From the NCBI GenBank assembly GCA_963678675.1, contig OY783200.1, positions 20,164,190 to 20,228,189 on the forward strand: 64,000 nucleotides of DNA, read 5' to 3'. A program made the translations under genes and the position numbers. Positions 1 to 11,369 of this stretch are shown in pieces. How positions within the stretch are numbered: the first letter of the stretch is position 1; every line of letters starts with the position of its first letter. The notes beneath the pieces were generated by a model, which saw nothing but the letters and a program-made list of their open reading frames with translations, searched no databases and had not been told where the DNA came from. The stretch is from Xiphydria camelus. Taxonomy: Eukaryota > Arthropoda > Insecta > Hymenoptera > Xiphydriidae.

Positions 1-785
1 TTTTAAATTTTTATTCTACATTAGGCCTTTCATAGGCGAATGTTAAAAATGCCCGGTATTTATAATCAAAGTATTCATTTTCCCTTTTCGTTCCTTTTAG
101 AGAAAAATCGGATCGGCTAAATTTACAGAAATGAAGAAAAACCAGGAGCCCAATCAACTGCAGAATTTGTCTCCGGCATTCAGGGAACAACGGGGGCTAT
201 TACGGTCGTTAGACTTTTCACTACTTTTATCCGGGTCGGAGGATCCCGGGGGATCGGAGTCGCACCCGCGCGGTCATACATCATTCCCTGACACGTTTAT
301 GCCAGTCGCGCGCCGCTGGTTTGCCACATTACACTCAACTTCTCAACTTATATAAATTTTATCGCTCGGCCGGAATCCCCAACGTTCCCGTTTCCCTGTT
401 TCGCCGCGTGACAGAGACGACCAATAACGCGAGGCAGTTCAATTTTCTCTAGAGCTAGCCTGTGCGTTGCATCTTAAATATTATATATCCGCGTCAATCT
501 GCATTTTCCACTATTGCTCCTCGGCTGGAAGAACCACATCGGACATACAATATTGCATAGAAATAAAATTTTCATCGCGTGCAAAGAAGAAAAGAAAAAA
601 AAGTCATCTGATATGCGAACAAGTTTTTTACTAAAAAGAATTTTTCACTGGAAATGATCATTAGATTTTTGTAATATTTGATGTTCGAATTATATCAAGA
701 AATTGTATATTTTATGTCGAATAACATGTAAAATTATAGTTCGATATAAAATACCAAGAGAGAAAGCGGAAATTACATGTTCAAT
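1..785. other. Unassigned AT-rich DNA
   Basis: I see no gene here. One 74-codon open frame (131-355) has no recognisable domain and no splice or promoter context. The first 480 bases are richer in CpG than the rest. Confidence 0.4.
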
Positions 786-998
786 GTAGAGTAAAAGTGA
801 AATAAAGGCTCCAATTTCCGTTTAACTTTGAATGCGATTATCTCGAAACGCAGTGGAGATGTACGTTATGAAAAATCAAGAGTATCTTTCTCATAGTAAA
901 CATAGAGAGAAACATTTCCTACTCAAACTTTTTTTTTGTACTTATAATCGACCTTGAACTTGTACTTGACTGGAGCGTTTATCCCACCCTTACCTTAT
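786..998. mobile_element. Foldback MITE, dispersed family 1, copy 1
   Basis: This is one of three related copies in the window (the others are near 9640-9886 and 53678-53902). All three share the core GCGATTATCTCGAAACGCAG (here AATGCGATTATCTCGAAACG). The outer ends are inverted: the left end resembles AGTGAAATAAAGGCTCC and the right end reads GGAGCGTTTATCCCACCC. The inner arms are also partly complementary, so the whole unit can fold on itself. No coding capacity is seen, and the class of transposase that moves it is unknown. Confidence 0.6.
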
Positions 999-1122
999 GA
1001 CTATCTTTTCTCTATGCATAGATACTTTTACATACATTATATTTCATTTTTTGACAATGCGATTCTGGATGTTGCTTGTTGAGGATTTAACAATCGCAAT
1101 CGTTTCCTTGGAAATTATAATA

Positions 1123-1343
1123 CGGAGTGTTCCGAATCTCTGGATAGCCATGGCAGGTGTGGCCTAATTTGCCTATACTTATCCCGCCGACCAATTATGG
1201 ATTGACGGCATAAGTATTGACTAACAACCAAGTTCTGACTGTCAGCCAATACTTATGTCGCCAATCTATCATTGATCGATGACGGGACAAGTATAGGCAA
1301 ATTAGGCCATACCCGTCATGACTATCCTGAACGGAACACCCTG
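1123..1343. mobile_element. 221-bp MITE flanked by TA
   Basis: Terminal inverted repeats of about 70 bp are visible. The left end runs GAGTGTTCC...GTGGCCTAATTTGCCTATAC, and the right end is its near-complement, finishing in GGAACACCCTG. TA dinucleotides flank both ends (1121-1122 and 1344-1345), as expected for Tc1/mariner-type insertion. There is no open frame of note. The ends resemble the GGGTGTTC ends of the 23.6-kb hairpin element. Confidence 0.75.
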
Positions 1344-1345
1344 TA

Positions 1346-2204
1346 TAACGATTGCTTTCTCGAATTTATCGATTAGCAGTGAACCAAAATATAGCAAGAA
1401 CTATTTCTCGAGCTTATGACATCGGTACAAAGAATTAGAGTTACAAAAATGTATCAACGTGCAAATAATAACTTTCTCATGACAGTAATCGTATCAAATC
1501 AAACTTCCTCTCTTTACAACAGCGAAGAGATCCCAACGAAAGCAGATTGCTTCCCAAAATTTTCATTCATTCCTCCAAAACGAAACATTTTAAATCGGCG
1601 CACGATCCTCTCAAGTGCGAACCAGTGAAGTAAAAGGAAATAGTATCCAAAGAAATAACGCTTTATGTAGGTTAGGCGGGTGGAATCGTCTGGACGCACA
1701 CTTTTACTTTCTCTTCGGGTTTCGATGCCGTTAGAATTTCGTATTCCACTAGCGTTCTTCGAGGTCTCGAATGAAAGAGAGAAAGAGGAAGAGGAAGAGG
1801 GAAAAAGGCGAGGCTATCGAGTCAGTCTGCGGCTTTCGCATGGTTCAGCCGTGGACGATTCGAGGGTCGCTACTCTTTCACGGTGGAGTTGATCGATCGA
1901 GTTCTTCTTTTAGGAGGTATCAATGGAATCCATTACCGAGGAAGAAAACATTTTCTTGGCGATCGCTGTCGCACCGTGAAAACTTTTCGGACGTATTTTC
2001 TATCCGCTACAGAGCTTACTTCTTTAGTATGGCTCGTGCATCGATGGTTCTTCACGCGAATCAATACTTTTGCCACTATATGGATTTCAGTGATAAGAAC
2101 GATGTACTTATATAGGTTTAAAATGGAATGTTTCGTCATTGACGCTCTATGAATGGCTTCCCAACGAACGCGAAGTAACAGTTAGGTTGCAGGTATATTG
2201 CAAC
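1346..2204. other. Unassigned interval with purine-rich run
   Basis: Several overlapping frames are open on both strands between 1416 and 2152, but none resembles a known protein or has splice context. A GA-rich run of about 35 bases lies at 1770-1806. Confidence 0.35.
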
Positions 2205-2714
2205 CCCTTCAAAACATCGACGATGTATGATAGCACGAATTAATAAAATAGCTCCCTTTCCAAAGTAATCATGTAACAACTTACGAATCACCAAAGATAA
2301 TGAAAAAATTATGATAAAATTAATGAAATCATTAACGCCAAATTAATGAAAGCAAGTGTGTTGTCAAGGTATGTTGCGTTAATGAGAGAAATAGTACATA
2401 ATTCCATACAATGGTTAATTGAGGATATATTCTCAGTTTCAGTGGAACTTCTCTCTTGGTTTTTTTTCCCTCTATATTATTTTTAGTCTCTGTAGTAAAG
2501 TTTACCATTGTATGGAATTATGTACTATTTCTCTCAGTAACGCAACATACCTTGACAACACACTTGCTTTCATTAATTTGGCGGTAATGATTTCATTAAT
2601 TTTATCATAATTTTTTCATTATCTTTGGTGATTCGTAAGTTGTTACATGATTACTTTGGAAAGGGAGCTATTTTATTAATTCGTGCTATCATACATCGTC
2701 GATGTTTTGAAGGG
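2205..2714. mobile_element. 510-bp near-perfect foldback (arms about 211 bp)
   Basis: The left arm 2205-2415 and right arm 2504-2714 are almost perfect reverse complements, from CCCTTCAAAACATCGACG outward to CAATGGT at the loop. The loop is about 88 bp and pyrimidine-rich. One short difference is visible inside the arms (GTTAATGAGAG versus the complement of CTCTCAGTAAC). No clear target duplication is seen; the right side runs into a G-tract. It could be a foldback transposon or a recent inverted duplication. Confidence 0.8.
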
Positions 2715-3068
2715 AGGGGGGGGAGGATTTCATTTCTTTATTCATTAATTTTCTTTCGTGCTCTTTTGTCAGATAAATATGAAACATTTTTTTAAATGAT
2801 AGAATGTGGTCAGTTATTATTATTGCCGAGTTCGATTGTGTATTGAACTGAAGCGTGATATGAAGCTTATTAATATTATACATTTACTATATGGTTTGTT
2901 ATCTACTTGCTTTAGTGGATAGAAAAAAAATACGCAACTGTACGCATCTGAAGCTCAAGACCGACTGCTTTTCCAGCGAAATTCCGTACACCGTGAGACA
3001 AAGGTTCGACGAGGGACCGACATATGTACCTCGGGGTACGGAACGCTGCGATAAAGCTGCCAATCGTA

Positions 3069-3281
3069 AGGGCCTTTGCACACGACGTTTTTACTAGCTG
3101 ACGATCCGCCTTTTTGATGAGAGCGTTCGCTGCGCGTCATCAGCGCGTATTAGCAGGTTGTATTAGCAATGATCGTGTGTAAAAGTCACAACTTGCCGAC
3201 TGCCTTGCGTTTGCTGAGCGTCCTAATCGCGTATAACACGCGTCGTCAGCTAGTTTAAAAAACGTCGTGTGCAAAGGCCCT
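3069..3281. mobile_element. 213-bp MITE flanked by TA
   Basis: Both ends carry AGGGCCTTTGCACACGACG in inverted orientation, followed by a shared CTAGCTGACGA segment. TA flanks the element at 3067-3068 and 3282-3283. The interior is CpG-rich and non-coding. Confidence 0.8.
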
Positions 3282-3322
3282 TAGTTGTGACGTAGGCAGG
3301 GTTCTCAGGTAAGGAGACCCTT

Positions 3323-3458
3323 GGGGCCCCTTTCTCTTACTCACTCGCAAGAGAAACGTATACGTTTCTTAGTGAGTAGACCAATCAGGACCCCTGATTG
3401 GTCTATTGGCTAAGATGCGTATACGCAACTTTGCGAGTGAGTTAGAGAAAGGGGCCCC
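3323..3458. mobile_element. 136-bp foldback with GGGGCCCC ends
   Basis: Inverted ends read GGGGCCCCTTTCTCTTACTC and its near-complement. A perfect 12-bp inverted repeat, AGACCAATCAGG / CCTGATTGGTCT with a 3-base spacer, sits at the centre. It lies only about 40 bp from the preceding MITE. No clear target duplication is visible. Confidence 0.7.
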
Positions 3459-3784
3459 TGATCGCTTTATCGCGTAGTTTCCGACAAGGCGGAGAAAAGA
3501 GCGGCGTGGCGCGTCACTACACATTCATTGTTGTCAGCCGACGTATCGTGTGTTAACAGTTTGAAAACAATTGAACATCGAATTTTGCAACTAGAACGCA
3601 CTCAATGATAAACGGAAAATCGGTAAAAATGTTTTCAGCCTAGATGACGAATTTAAAAATTATGAATGATAAATAAAATCACCAACATGTAATGATTTTA
3701 TAATTAATGTTTCGATAATATTTACATTTTCCCCAGAACAATTCGTTCGTGAAAGAAGTCATAAAAATCGTAAATAAACAAACT

Positions 3785-3906
3785 ATGCGGTTTTTTCACC
3801 GTTTCAGTAATTTTAACGAATCGGTGGAAACCGGATATTATGTTCATAACATAGCATTCGATTTGCACCGATTTGTTAAAATTATCGAAACAGTGAATAA
3901 ACTGCA
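3785..3906. repeat. Imperfect palindrome, about 120 bp
   Basis: The half 3785-3847, containing TAATTTTAACGAATCGGTG, is mirrored by 3849-3906, containing CACCGATTTGTTAAAATTA. The centre is near TATGTTCATAACATA. It has the shape of a short foldback element, and flanking duplications are not obvious. Confidence 0.55.
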
Positions 3907-4378
3907 CAGTGTTTACGGGCTGTAAGCCAACTCTATCGACTCGATCTCTGCCGGTATAAATGAAAAATTTATTCTGGTCTTTATCAATCTATCATTAGAG
4001 AATAATCAATTTATATGGTGTAACTAAGCATAATTTTGGTTATAACCATACATATATTTATTGAGAAAATTCGATGTAAAAATTGAGGGGTGGAGAAGGC
4101 AGACATAAAGATACACGGGTTCTCGCTGCTCACTTTACGCCGAGATGAACGAACATACCTACTACACGCTTACTGTATTGGTGTACGAAGCAGTACGGAG
4201 CGTTCTTATACGGACGCCGCGTTCCAGTGTGCGAGCCTTCGTACACACGTACATGATGTCCCGACCCGAGCAGAACCGCACATTACAGGGACCTTGAAAT
4301 TTACCGTCGGCTGGGCTTTGTACAAATACCGACTGGTCACGAGTCGTCGCCACAAAGGGAAGAGTACGTGAGTATGAA

Positions 4379-4487
4379 GGCCGGACGGTGGCGACGCCAG
4401 CAGGCTAGTGGCGAAAGCACGAAACCACGAAATCTCGTATGGATGGATGGATTGACTATTGAACGCAAAGGCGTTCCAATTCCTGTA
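4379..4487. repeat. Left part of a dispersed host repeat, split by nested insertions
   Basis: This segment continues at 5757-5842, and the joined sequence matches 17765-18048 on the opposite strand. Shared landmarks are CGGACGGTGGCGAC and GAACGCAAAGGCGTTCCAAT. The 17.8-kb copy reads CCTGTATAGATACTC where this copy is interrupted, which gives the empty site for the nested insertions. Confidence 0.8.
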
Positions 4488-4862
4488 CCGTATGTATCAT
4501 GCCAAATTAAACAAGCAGAATTACCGACAATGCCGAAACGTTACCGACGGTCAAGAATTTTATAGTTAGAGTTGGCTTGAGAAGAGTGCGCTGTGTGTGC
4601 TGCGTGAGAGCGAAAAGTGTCAAACGTCTGATTTCCCGATAGCTGTCAATTCGGAAAATCGAAGTATTGAATAATAGACGAAACACTTCGATCTCTTGAA
4701 TTAACAGCTATCGGGAAATCAGACGTTTGACACTTTTCGCTCTCACGCAGCACACACAGCGCACTCTTCTCAAGCCAACTCTAACTATAAAATTCTTGAC
4801 CGTCGGTAAAGTTTCGGCAATGTCGGTATATCTGCTTGTTTAATTTGGCATGATACATACGG
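4488..4862. mobile_element. 375-bp foldback element (ends CCGTATGTATC)
   Basis: The two halves are near-perfect reverse complements from CCGTATGTATCATGCCAAAT outward to CGGGAAATCAGACGTTTGAC near the loop. TA lies on both sides (4486-4487 and 4863-4864). It shares only the terminal CCGTATGT with the three elements that follow. No open frame crosses it meaningfully. Confidence 0.85.
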
Positions 4863-4866
4863 TATA

Positions 4867-5071
4867 CCGTATGTCCCACTCTGTACGGGCCAGTTTGAAG
4901 TTACCTTCGGGGAGGCTTGGTCGGTACTTGAGTCATTTAATACCGGTAGAAGTCGAGTCGGTAGTTAGAGTTGGTGTCAATTCGGGTGATCGAAGCGTCT
5001 AACTTTGAAATTATGAATTTGTGAATAATGGAAATTACTCACCATTATTCACAAATTCATAATTTCGAGAT
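4867..5071. mobile_element. Foldback family CCGTATGTCCC, copy 1 (right arm lost)
   Basis: It begins CCGTATGTCCCACTCTGTAC and is preceded by TA (4865-4866). It runs through the loop and is then cut at a TA by copy 2. The rest of its right arm is absent. The simplest explanation is recombination between the right arms of copies 1 and 2, leaving a single CATACGG end at 5756. Confidence 0.75.
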
Positions 5072-5073
5072 TA

Positions 5074-5756
5074 CCGTATGTCCCACTCTGTACGGGCCAG
5101 TTTGAAGTTACCTTCGGGGAGGCTTGGTCGGTACTCGAGTCATTTAATACCGGTAGAAGTCGAGTCGGTAGTTAGAGTTGGTGTCAATCCGGGTGATCGA
5201 AGCGTCTAACTTCGAAATTATGAATTTGTGAATAATGGTGAGTAATTTCCATTATTCACAAATTCATAATTTCGAAGTTAGACGCTTCGATCACCCGAAT
5301 TGACACCAACTCTAACTACCGACTCGACTTTTACCGTATGTCCCACTCTGTACGGGCCAGTTTGAAGTTACCTTCGGGGAGGCTTGGTCGGTACTTGAGT
5401 CATTTAATACCGGTAGAAGTCGAGTCGGTAGTTAGAGTTGGTGTCAATTCGGGTGATCGAAGCGTCTAACTTCGAAATTATGAATTTGTGAATAATGGAA
5501 ATTACTCACCATTATTCACAAATTCATAATTTCGAGGTTAGACGCTTCGATCTCCCGAATTTACACCAACTCTAACTACCGACTCGACTTCTACCGGTAT
5601 TAAATGTTTCGATTACCGACCAAGCCTCCCTGAAGGTAACTTTCAAACTGGCCCGTACAGAGTGGGACATACGGTACCGGTATTAAATGACTGAAGTACC
5701 GACCAAGCCTCCCCGAAGGTAACTTCAAACTGGCCCGTACAGAGTGGGACATACGG
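5074..5756. mobile_element. Foldback family CCGTATGTCCC, copy 2, interrupted by copy 3
   Basis: The left part (5074-5333) and right part (5677-5756) join at a TA into one uninterrupted hairpin arm equal to that of copy 3 (CGACTT then TACCGGTATTAAATG). Copy 3 sits between them with TA on both sides (5332-5333 and 5675-5676). This shows that copy 2 is older than copy 3. Confidence 0.85.
5334..5674. mobile_element. Foldback family CCGTATGTCCC, copy 3 (complete, 341 bp)
   Basis: This is a complete copy, with inverted ends CCGTATGTCCCACTCTGTAC and its complement. The arms are about 160 bp and the loop is short, within GGAAATTACTCACC. It is flanked by TA duplications and inserted inside copy 2. 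It is non-coding and is presumably moved in trans by a TA-targeting transposase. Confidence 0.9.
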
Positions 5757-5842
5757 TAGATACTCTCGGTCGGAGGGTTCGGTTGGACGGTCGGACGGTT
5801 TTATTAATTCGATAATCTCGACCGAGATTATTGATATTGATT
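5757..5842. repeat. Right part of the split host repeat
   Basis: It contains TAGATACTC, then a CGGACGG-rich segment and the near-palindrome ATAATCTCGACCGAGATTAT at its end. The same sequence, inverted, lies at 17765-17850. Confidence 0.8.
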
Positions 5843-5875
5843 TCCCTTTGTTACATTGTTGTTGTATTGCAGTTA

Positions 5876-5965
5876 TATGGCAGGCGTGCTATGTAACTGT
5901 TACATAGTTGATGTGGAAATTGTAATGTAACAATTGTGTAATTGTTACTTTATGTTGCTGACTTC
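5876..5965. repeat. Partial copy of the 53.3-kb TIR element
   Basis: About 90 bp here, including ACATAGTTGATGTGGAAATT and GTAATTGTTACTTTATG, match the right end of the element at 53275-53645. Only one end is present. Confidence 0.5.
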
Positions 5966-6484
5966 ATAATTCAAGCCCCTGTCTCAATTTTCATTATTCC
6001 AGTTATATCATGAAACCTAGAAATCATCATTATGTATATGGAAACAATAGTTTGGTGTAGTAAAATATACGAGTTTCTTTTAACTCATACCATTTTCTTC
6101 ATCATATACGTTTCAAACGCTTCAACGTACGGTTCAAACGGTTCAAATTGCTTAAGTAATCGATTCACAGTTATGTTACGAAACACCTGAAAACCGTCAT
6201 TATATAAGAAATATCTGGCCCATATCAGTCCCTAATTATTGTAGTCTCATAACATTTTCATATTAGTCACACCTGAGTCTCCTTTATCGTATCATCTCAA
6301 TCAGCATAAATGACTTAAATTATTTAGGCAATCAATACAATGCTTCAAAAGAAGACCCGAATAATACGCATATGTACTATTCTTAATTTAAACAGTACCT
6401 AGCTGCCATACTTGGTGACATCATCATATTAGAAATAATGCTACCATAATCTAGAACGATATACATACATACGAGAGTAGACCG
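5966..6484. other. Unassigned AT-rich DNA
   Basis: Nothing recognisable is seen: no long frame, no strong repeat and no promoter-like arrangement. Confidence 0.4.
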
Positions 6485-6829
6485 GACTTGGATCTGCAAC
6501 ATAGCAAATATAACACAGACGATTTTTTAGAAGTATATCTGATGAACGTCATCGTTGATTGGTTATTGTGGATAAGAGAAATGAAGCAAGACTGACACCT
6601 GTCAGTGATAAAACTCTTAAACTAAGGTAGGTACACCTGATCCTCACCAGAAATAGAGTGAAAACTGGTGAACATCAGGCGTAACTATCTTACTGAAGAG
6701 TTTCGTCACTGGACGTTGCCGATTCTGCTTAACATCTCCTTCGCACGACGACCAATCAACGATGACGCTCATCATCTATACTTCTACAAAACCGTCTACG
6801 TTATGTTTGCTATATTACAGATCCAAGTC
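6485..6829. mobile_element. 345-bp full-length imperfect hairpin element
   Basis: The ends GGACTTGGATCTGCAACATA and the complement of CTATATTACAGATCCAAGTC match. Pairing continues inward to the centre near 6658 (ACCAGAAATAGAGTGAAAACTGGT) with scattered mismatches, which suggests an old copy. No target duplication is certain. Confidence 0.7.
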
Positions 6830-8074
6830 TGAATCCTGCATAAGCCTATCGAATGAAACTCTCCTAACCAGCACATTCTGATGATGACCCTCTCTATCTC
6901 TGTGTACTCCAATCATCTCACTCAACGCGTATAACATCCTCCCTTATAAACATAAGTCAGAGAGGACATTACAAGAGCATCCCTTTTTAATTCTCCACAG
7001 CCTCTTTCATCGTGATTACTCCATTTTCCTCGCGAAAGGAAGACACTTCAAGAGAGCACCTAAGCTGTGATCAATATCCATGCCGAAAGTGAATTGCGCA
7101 AGGGAGTAATATACGGAAATGTATGACGTCCCGTCTGAGATGAGAGTAAACGCCTAAATTGCGTTTCGCGAAGCGGAAAGCCTTCTCGACATCAACGAAC
7201 TTTTCTAGTTAAGGGAGACGACGGGAGCTGAGCCTCGCGCAGGTGCATAACTGATAGGTTTTCCTCCGGAGATGAGACGTCACATAAATATTTAGCGAGG
7301 CCGATTCCAGGGTCAGTGGCTATTGCACGCTCCTCTTCCGAGGGACCCAATTAAGAAAGGCAAACAACGGGTTGCTTCCCCCGTCGCCGTTCTCGCTTCG
7401 TCTTGTCTGTTTTGCTCCTTCCCTGAGATACGAACCAATCAATTATTCAGATTGTTCCCGGAAGCTTTCCTCCTTTCGATGTTTGAGACATTTTTCGAGA
7501 GAGACTCTTTCTGGTTTCTTCTTTTGGTCTAAATTTACACGGGTAATAAGTTCTTTGATTTCCTGCAAAGAAATGAATTACTCCTTTGTCAGATTTGTCC
7601 GCGAGTGACAAGGCAACATTCAATCCTTTTTGAATGAGATTGCAGTGGAGTTGAAATTCGACTGTGTAATACGAACCATACACTGTCAAATTTATTTGCA
7701 AATATGTTTGCACAGTCATTTGACCCTTTCAGCACGCACGTTCAAACAAATAAGCAAACAAAATTGCAACTTTTATTTGGGGGAAGAATAAAACGACAAG
7801 ACCATTTACTTCAGATAGTGAAAACGAATTAGTAACTAATGATTTCAAGGAAAATCGAAAAAGAAAAAGAATTATAGAACAAAATTTTTCACAGTGTGGA
7901 CATCTAGGTAGTCACAATAACTAAACATGTAATTAGAATAACTAAACTCATTTATCCAGATGGGTTTTGTCATTTGATCAAATTATTTTCTTCGGTGTAC
8001 CAAAACGTGACAACTACAAACTAAAATTCTCTGGCTAAGTTGATATAATATATGTATGAAAGACAAAGTGACTC
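6830..8074. other. Unassigned interval
   Basis: Open frames of 69-90 codons lie around 7323-7719 on both strands without domain similarity or splice support. The rest is AT-rich with no clear repeat. Confidence 0.35.
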
Positions 8075-8535
8075 TCTGTGAATATACAGGGTAAACTCGA
8101 AAACTATTGAACCGATTGTGATGCTGTTATAGCTCTGATGGATAGATAATTCAATCGAGTACATTTCAAGCAACTTTATACATATGCATAGCTTTTCCCA
8201 TAACAGTACATCACTATAACAGCACACATGAAATTAAGAAGTCCCCTACAATACGTACCGGTACGAAAGGCGAAAGGGCTAACTTTTATCTTTCAGAGAG
8301 ACTTATTGTTAGTAAAATATAGTCCTAAATGTACCGCTTTAACTAAACGCTATTCGTATTATTTTCCAACATAGTCAGAGGTTGACGTCAGCCGATATAT
8401 TGTAACTATACATATGTACTAATTCAAGGCCGAAGGCCAAGCTGCGTTCAAAACGGACGTTTTGAATGCTTCGCGTGTGAAGTCTCCTAGGTGAACACGC
8501 GAAACGTGCAGGGGCTGAGCCCCTGGTTGATTATA
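8075..8535. repeat. Dispersed repeat, copy A (partner near 37.2 kb)
   Basis: It shares AACTATTGAACCGATTGT, TAGATAATTC, ATTAAGAAGTC and GGGCTAACT, in the same order, with 37190-37615. The wording 'aaaactactgaaccgattg' is typical of abundant insect elements of Helentron or RTE-related type; that is recalled knowledge, not shown here. The copies differ at many positions, so they are old. Confidence 0.6.
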
Positions 8536-9639
8536 CGATTCAATTAAGCTGAAGCTACAATTCTCCCAGAAGAGCTTAATCAAGAGAAACTAAACCCTCA
8601 ACCACATGACAGTAGGTATGTGTGGTGAATACGATTATTAAATACAATTTCTACAAATGATGACAGCCTACTCAACCGTGTTTATACTCTTTTTAACTGC
8701 AATTCATGGTTAGTGTATTATTTTATTTACATATACTGTTCGCTGTAATAAAGTCAGCTCGTCCATATTCTTTTTCAGCATATGTATATGATACTGATTC
8801 ATTATTAATGAGTAGTAAATTAATATCTTTAGCTTCAGTCGAGCTGAGGCTTTCATCTCGGAAGGAAAACTTAATCATAATATCATAATTAGAAGCAAAA
8901 CAAAATTAATTTGTACGTAGTTGATATCTCTTCATCTACTATAAGGAATTAACCTAAGCATCTACTTTTCTTTCCACAATTAATACAGATAAATATACAG
9001 ATAATATTAATATACAGATAAAACTATTAATTTCTGCAGAGGTTTCAGCCGAGTGGAATTTTCCATCTCTACATTACCAGGGCGTATATTAATTTTCCTC
9101 CCTTTTATATCTACAAATATAAGACGTATCCTTTACTCACTGCATGTGCAAAATAGCCGTCGGCTTGTCAGAGAAAAGGACAACTGGGCGAGAGAAGCGC
9201 TCGTTCAGGCCGCAAACTTTGGCCCCACCTTCGAACTGAAGCCATCCACCAGCGCACCTGCAAAGGAAAACGAAAAGAAAAGGATTAAAGCTCCGTACGG
9301 ATCTCGAGACTTTAACGTGCCGCACAAAAAGGCACTCGGTTTGCTCGCTTCCGGGAAACTAATCAGTTTTGGCGATCTTCGAGCTCGGTCGTTCCGTCGT
9401 TGCCGCGCTTTCGACGGAAAAATAGCTGAATTCCTTGGTTGCTCTTCCCACGGGACGAGCTTTATTTTTTCTCTTATCCTTGCCGCGGCGAACAAAGGAG
9501 GGAAGGAACGAACGAGTAAGATATATACAGAATCAATCAAACTCATTTTTCTCTAATTTAGTCGAAATTAGATGAAGGAAAAAAGTGCATAGATTTTCCA
9601 AATAATTTTTCTTCAACTAAAAAGATGCTGTGAGTCGAT
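8536..9639. other. Unassigned interval with one 167-codon frame
   Basis: The frame 9053-9556 (+) is long for this window but covers a CpG-rich patch that is also open on the minus strand (9205-9546). No domain, signal peptide or splice site stands out, so I treat it as probably non-coding. Confidence 0.35.
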
Positions 9640-9886
9640 CCTATATAGGATTGAAATGGAATTAAACGCCTTAGTGTTCTGGTTTACCTTTGAACGCGAT
9701 TATCTCGAAACGCAGTGGAGATATATGACAAATCGAAAGCCACTTTTGTATAGCCAAAATATAGACAAACATTATTTATTTAAACTTTTTTTTTATATCT
9801 TTAATCCTTTCCAAGATAATCGATTTCGAACTTCCGCTTCAGCCCGGGCGCACTTATTCCACTTGTATCCCACGTCGAGTTCTAGC
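9640..9886. mobile_element. Foldback MITE, dispersed family 1, copy 2
   Basis: It contains the family core GCGATTATCTCGAAACGCAG. The partly complementary right arm reads CCAAGATAATCGATTTCGAA, and the outer ends match copies 1 and 3. Confidence 0.6.
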
Positions 9887-10454
9887 TACAAAATAATATG
9901 CAGTTACCGCCGGAACATTTCTTAAAATATTTCAGCCCATTGCGCGGTATCTTCATTTTTTATTCAAAAGGAGTAATATTTATACTCAACATTTCCCTAC
10001 CACTCTTTTTCCCCGATACAAATTGTGTAAATGCAGGTATATCGCATAGCAAAGTACGACACGACACGACATAACAACAGAAATAAGTGGAGAGAGCGGA
10101 ATGATATAGCGCGACCCCCTAAAAGAAGAGACCAAGAATTCCTTGCGGCACAAGGGTGGGACAACGGTGGAAACGTGACCCGTTTCGCGCATTGGGCGAT
10201 TCAAAGGAAGCGAGAGGGTGGCGGGGGATGATGGCATTAAGCCTGAACGGATGAAGGTGTTGGAAATTCAAATTAGTTTATATAACTTTGGTGTTAATTA
10301 ATTGGCGCTTTCAGACCGTTAATTGTTATTATTATTTCATTACGAACCGGGATGCGTCAGAGCCAAGAAGAATAGACGTCAATTAACCCCAAGTCTCCCT
10401 CTCTCTCTTTTCCTTTCATTTCTATACCTGTTTCTTCCTCCCCAACGCAGCCTT
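9887..10454. other. Unassigned interval
   Basis: Short frames are open on both strands at 9986-10237, and nothing is recognisable. Confidence 0.35.
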
Positions 10455-10690
10455 TAAAGGTCCAGATACACATACTAGTTTCGAGTACGCAAGCATGCTT
10501 TTTTCGAGGAAGTGCTCCTAGTAGCATGTGTATCCAAGCCTTGCTCGTATCGAGCATGCTTGAAATAAGCATGCTCACAAATCGACCGACGGTTGATTTT
10601 CGAGCATGCTTCCTGAGGCGGGGGTGAAAAAGGGAATGGTTATAAGCAAGTGTAGACGGTGTTTGGTAATGAGCATGCTCATATCCGTCG
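10455..10690. repeat. Cluster A of the palindrome AGCATGCT
   Basis: Five copies of (A/G)AGCATGCT(T/C) occur within about 200 bp, together with GATACACAT on the left and TAGCATGTGTATC inside. A matching cluster lies 0.9 kb away (11370-11530). The frame on the minus strand across it (10357-10746) looks accidental. Confidence 0.7.
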
Positions 10691-10937
10691 CGTCTAGTTG
10701 AACATAATAAAAAATTTATTTGAGATGAAAAGGAATTTGTTCTCATTGAATAAGACTCTATTTGAATTAGATAAATGTTCTACTACGTTCGTACTCGATT
10801 AAAAAGATATGCAAAACATTAATTTAATGTAAATAGACTTTTATTCGATGTAAATAAATGTCTATTTATCTCAAATACATTTTTGTCTTATATATATATA
10901 TATAGGTTTGTATTTAACTAGACCTCTTCCCTCAGAA

Positions 10938-11125
10938 TACTTGATTATGGCGAAAGAAATGTTTCTTTGGGCCAAGTAAATATTCATTAGCTATTACTCT
11001 ATTCTTGTTTGAATGAAAGAGACATTGTAATAATTAATATTATATTTACTTGGCCTAACAAAATATTTTTTCCGCCGTAATCAATTATACATTTATTAAC
11101 TGCAAATAAACTCTTTTCTCAGTAT
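10938..11125. mobile_element. Foldback MITE, family 2, copy 1
   Basis: The left end ACTTGATTATGGCGAAAGAA and a right arm complementary to it (CCGCCGTAATCAATTAT) flank an inner pair GGCCAAGTAAATAT / ATTTACTTGGCC. A second copy lies at 25508-25700, and both are followed by TACATTTATTAACT. Confidence 0.65.
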
Positions 11126-11369
11126 ATGAAGTAACTTTGATCGAGCGAACGAAGTAATCGCTAAACTGACAAATTTCTAGAAACTCATAAACAGAATCAA
11201 GGAATTTTACTTCCAAATTTGACAGTGATAAAAAATTAATCGCTGTTTCTCAGAATGTGACATACATTACAAATTATATTTCCTCTTTTATCTTTGAGCG
11301 CGATAACAAATATTCGCCAGTTGCAGTTTTTCACGAATTACAGCCTGCCTGCTACAGACAGCCTCCTAG

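Noticed and set aside
9053..9556. 167-codon frame
   Set aside because: The opposite strand is open over the same CpG-rich patch, and there is no domain, signal peptide or splice context.
10357..10746. 129-codon minus-strand frame
   Set aside because: It crosses the AGCATGCT cluster; the residues mirror the repeat and no domain is present.
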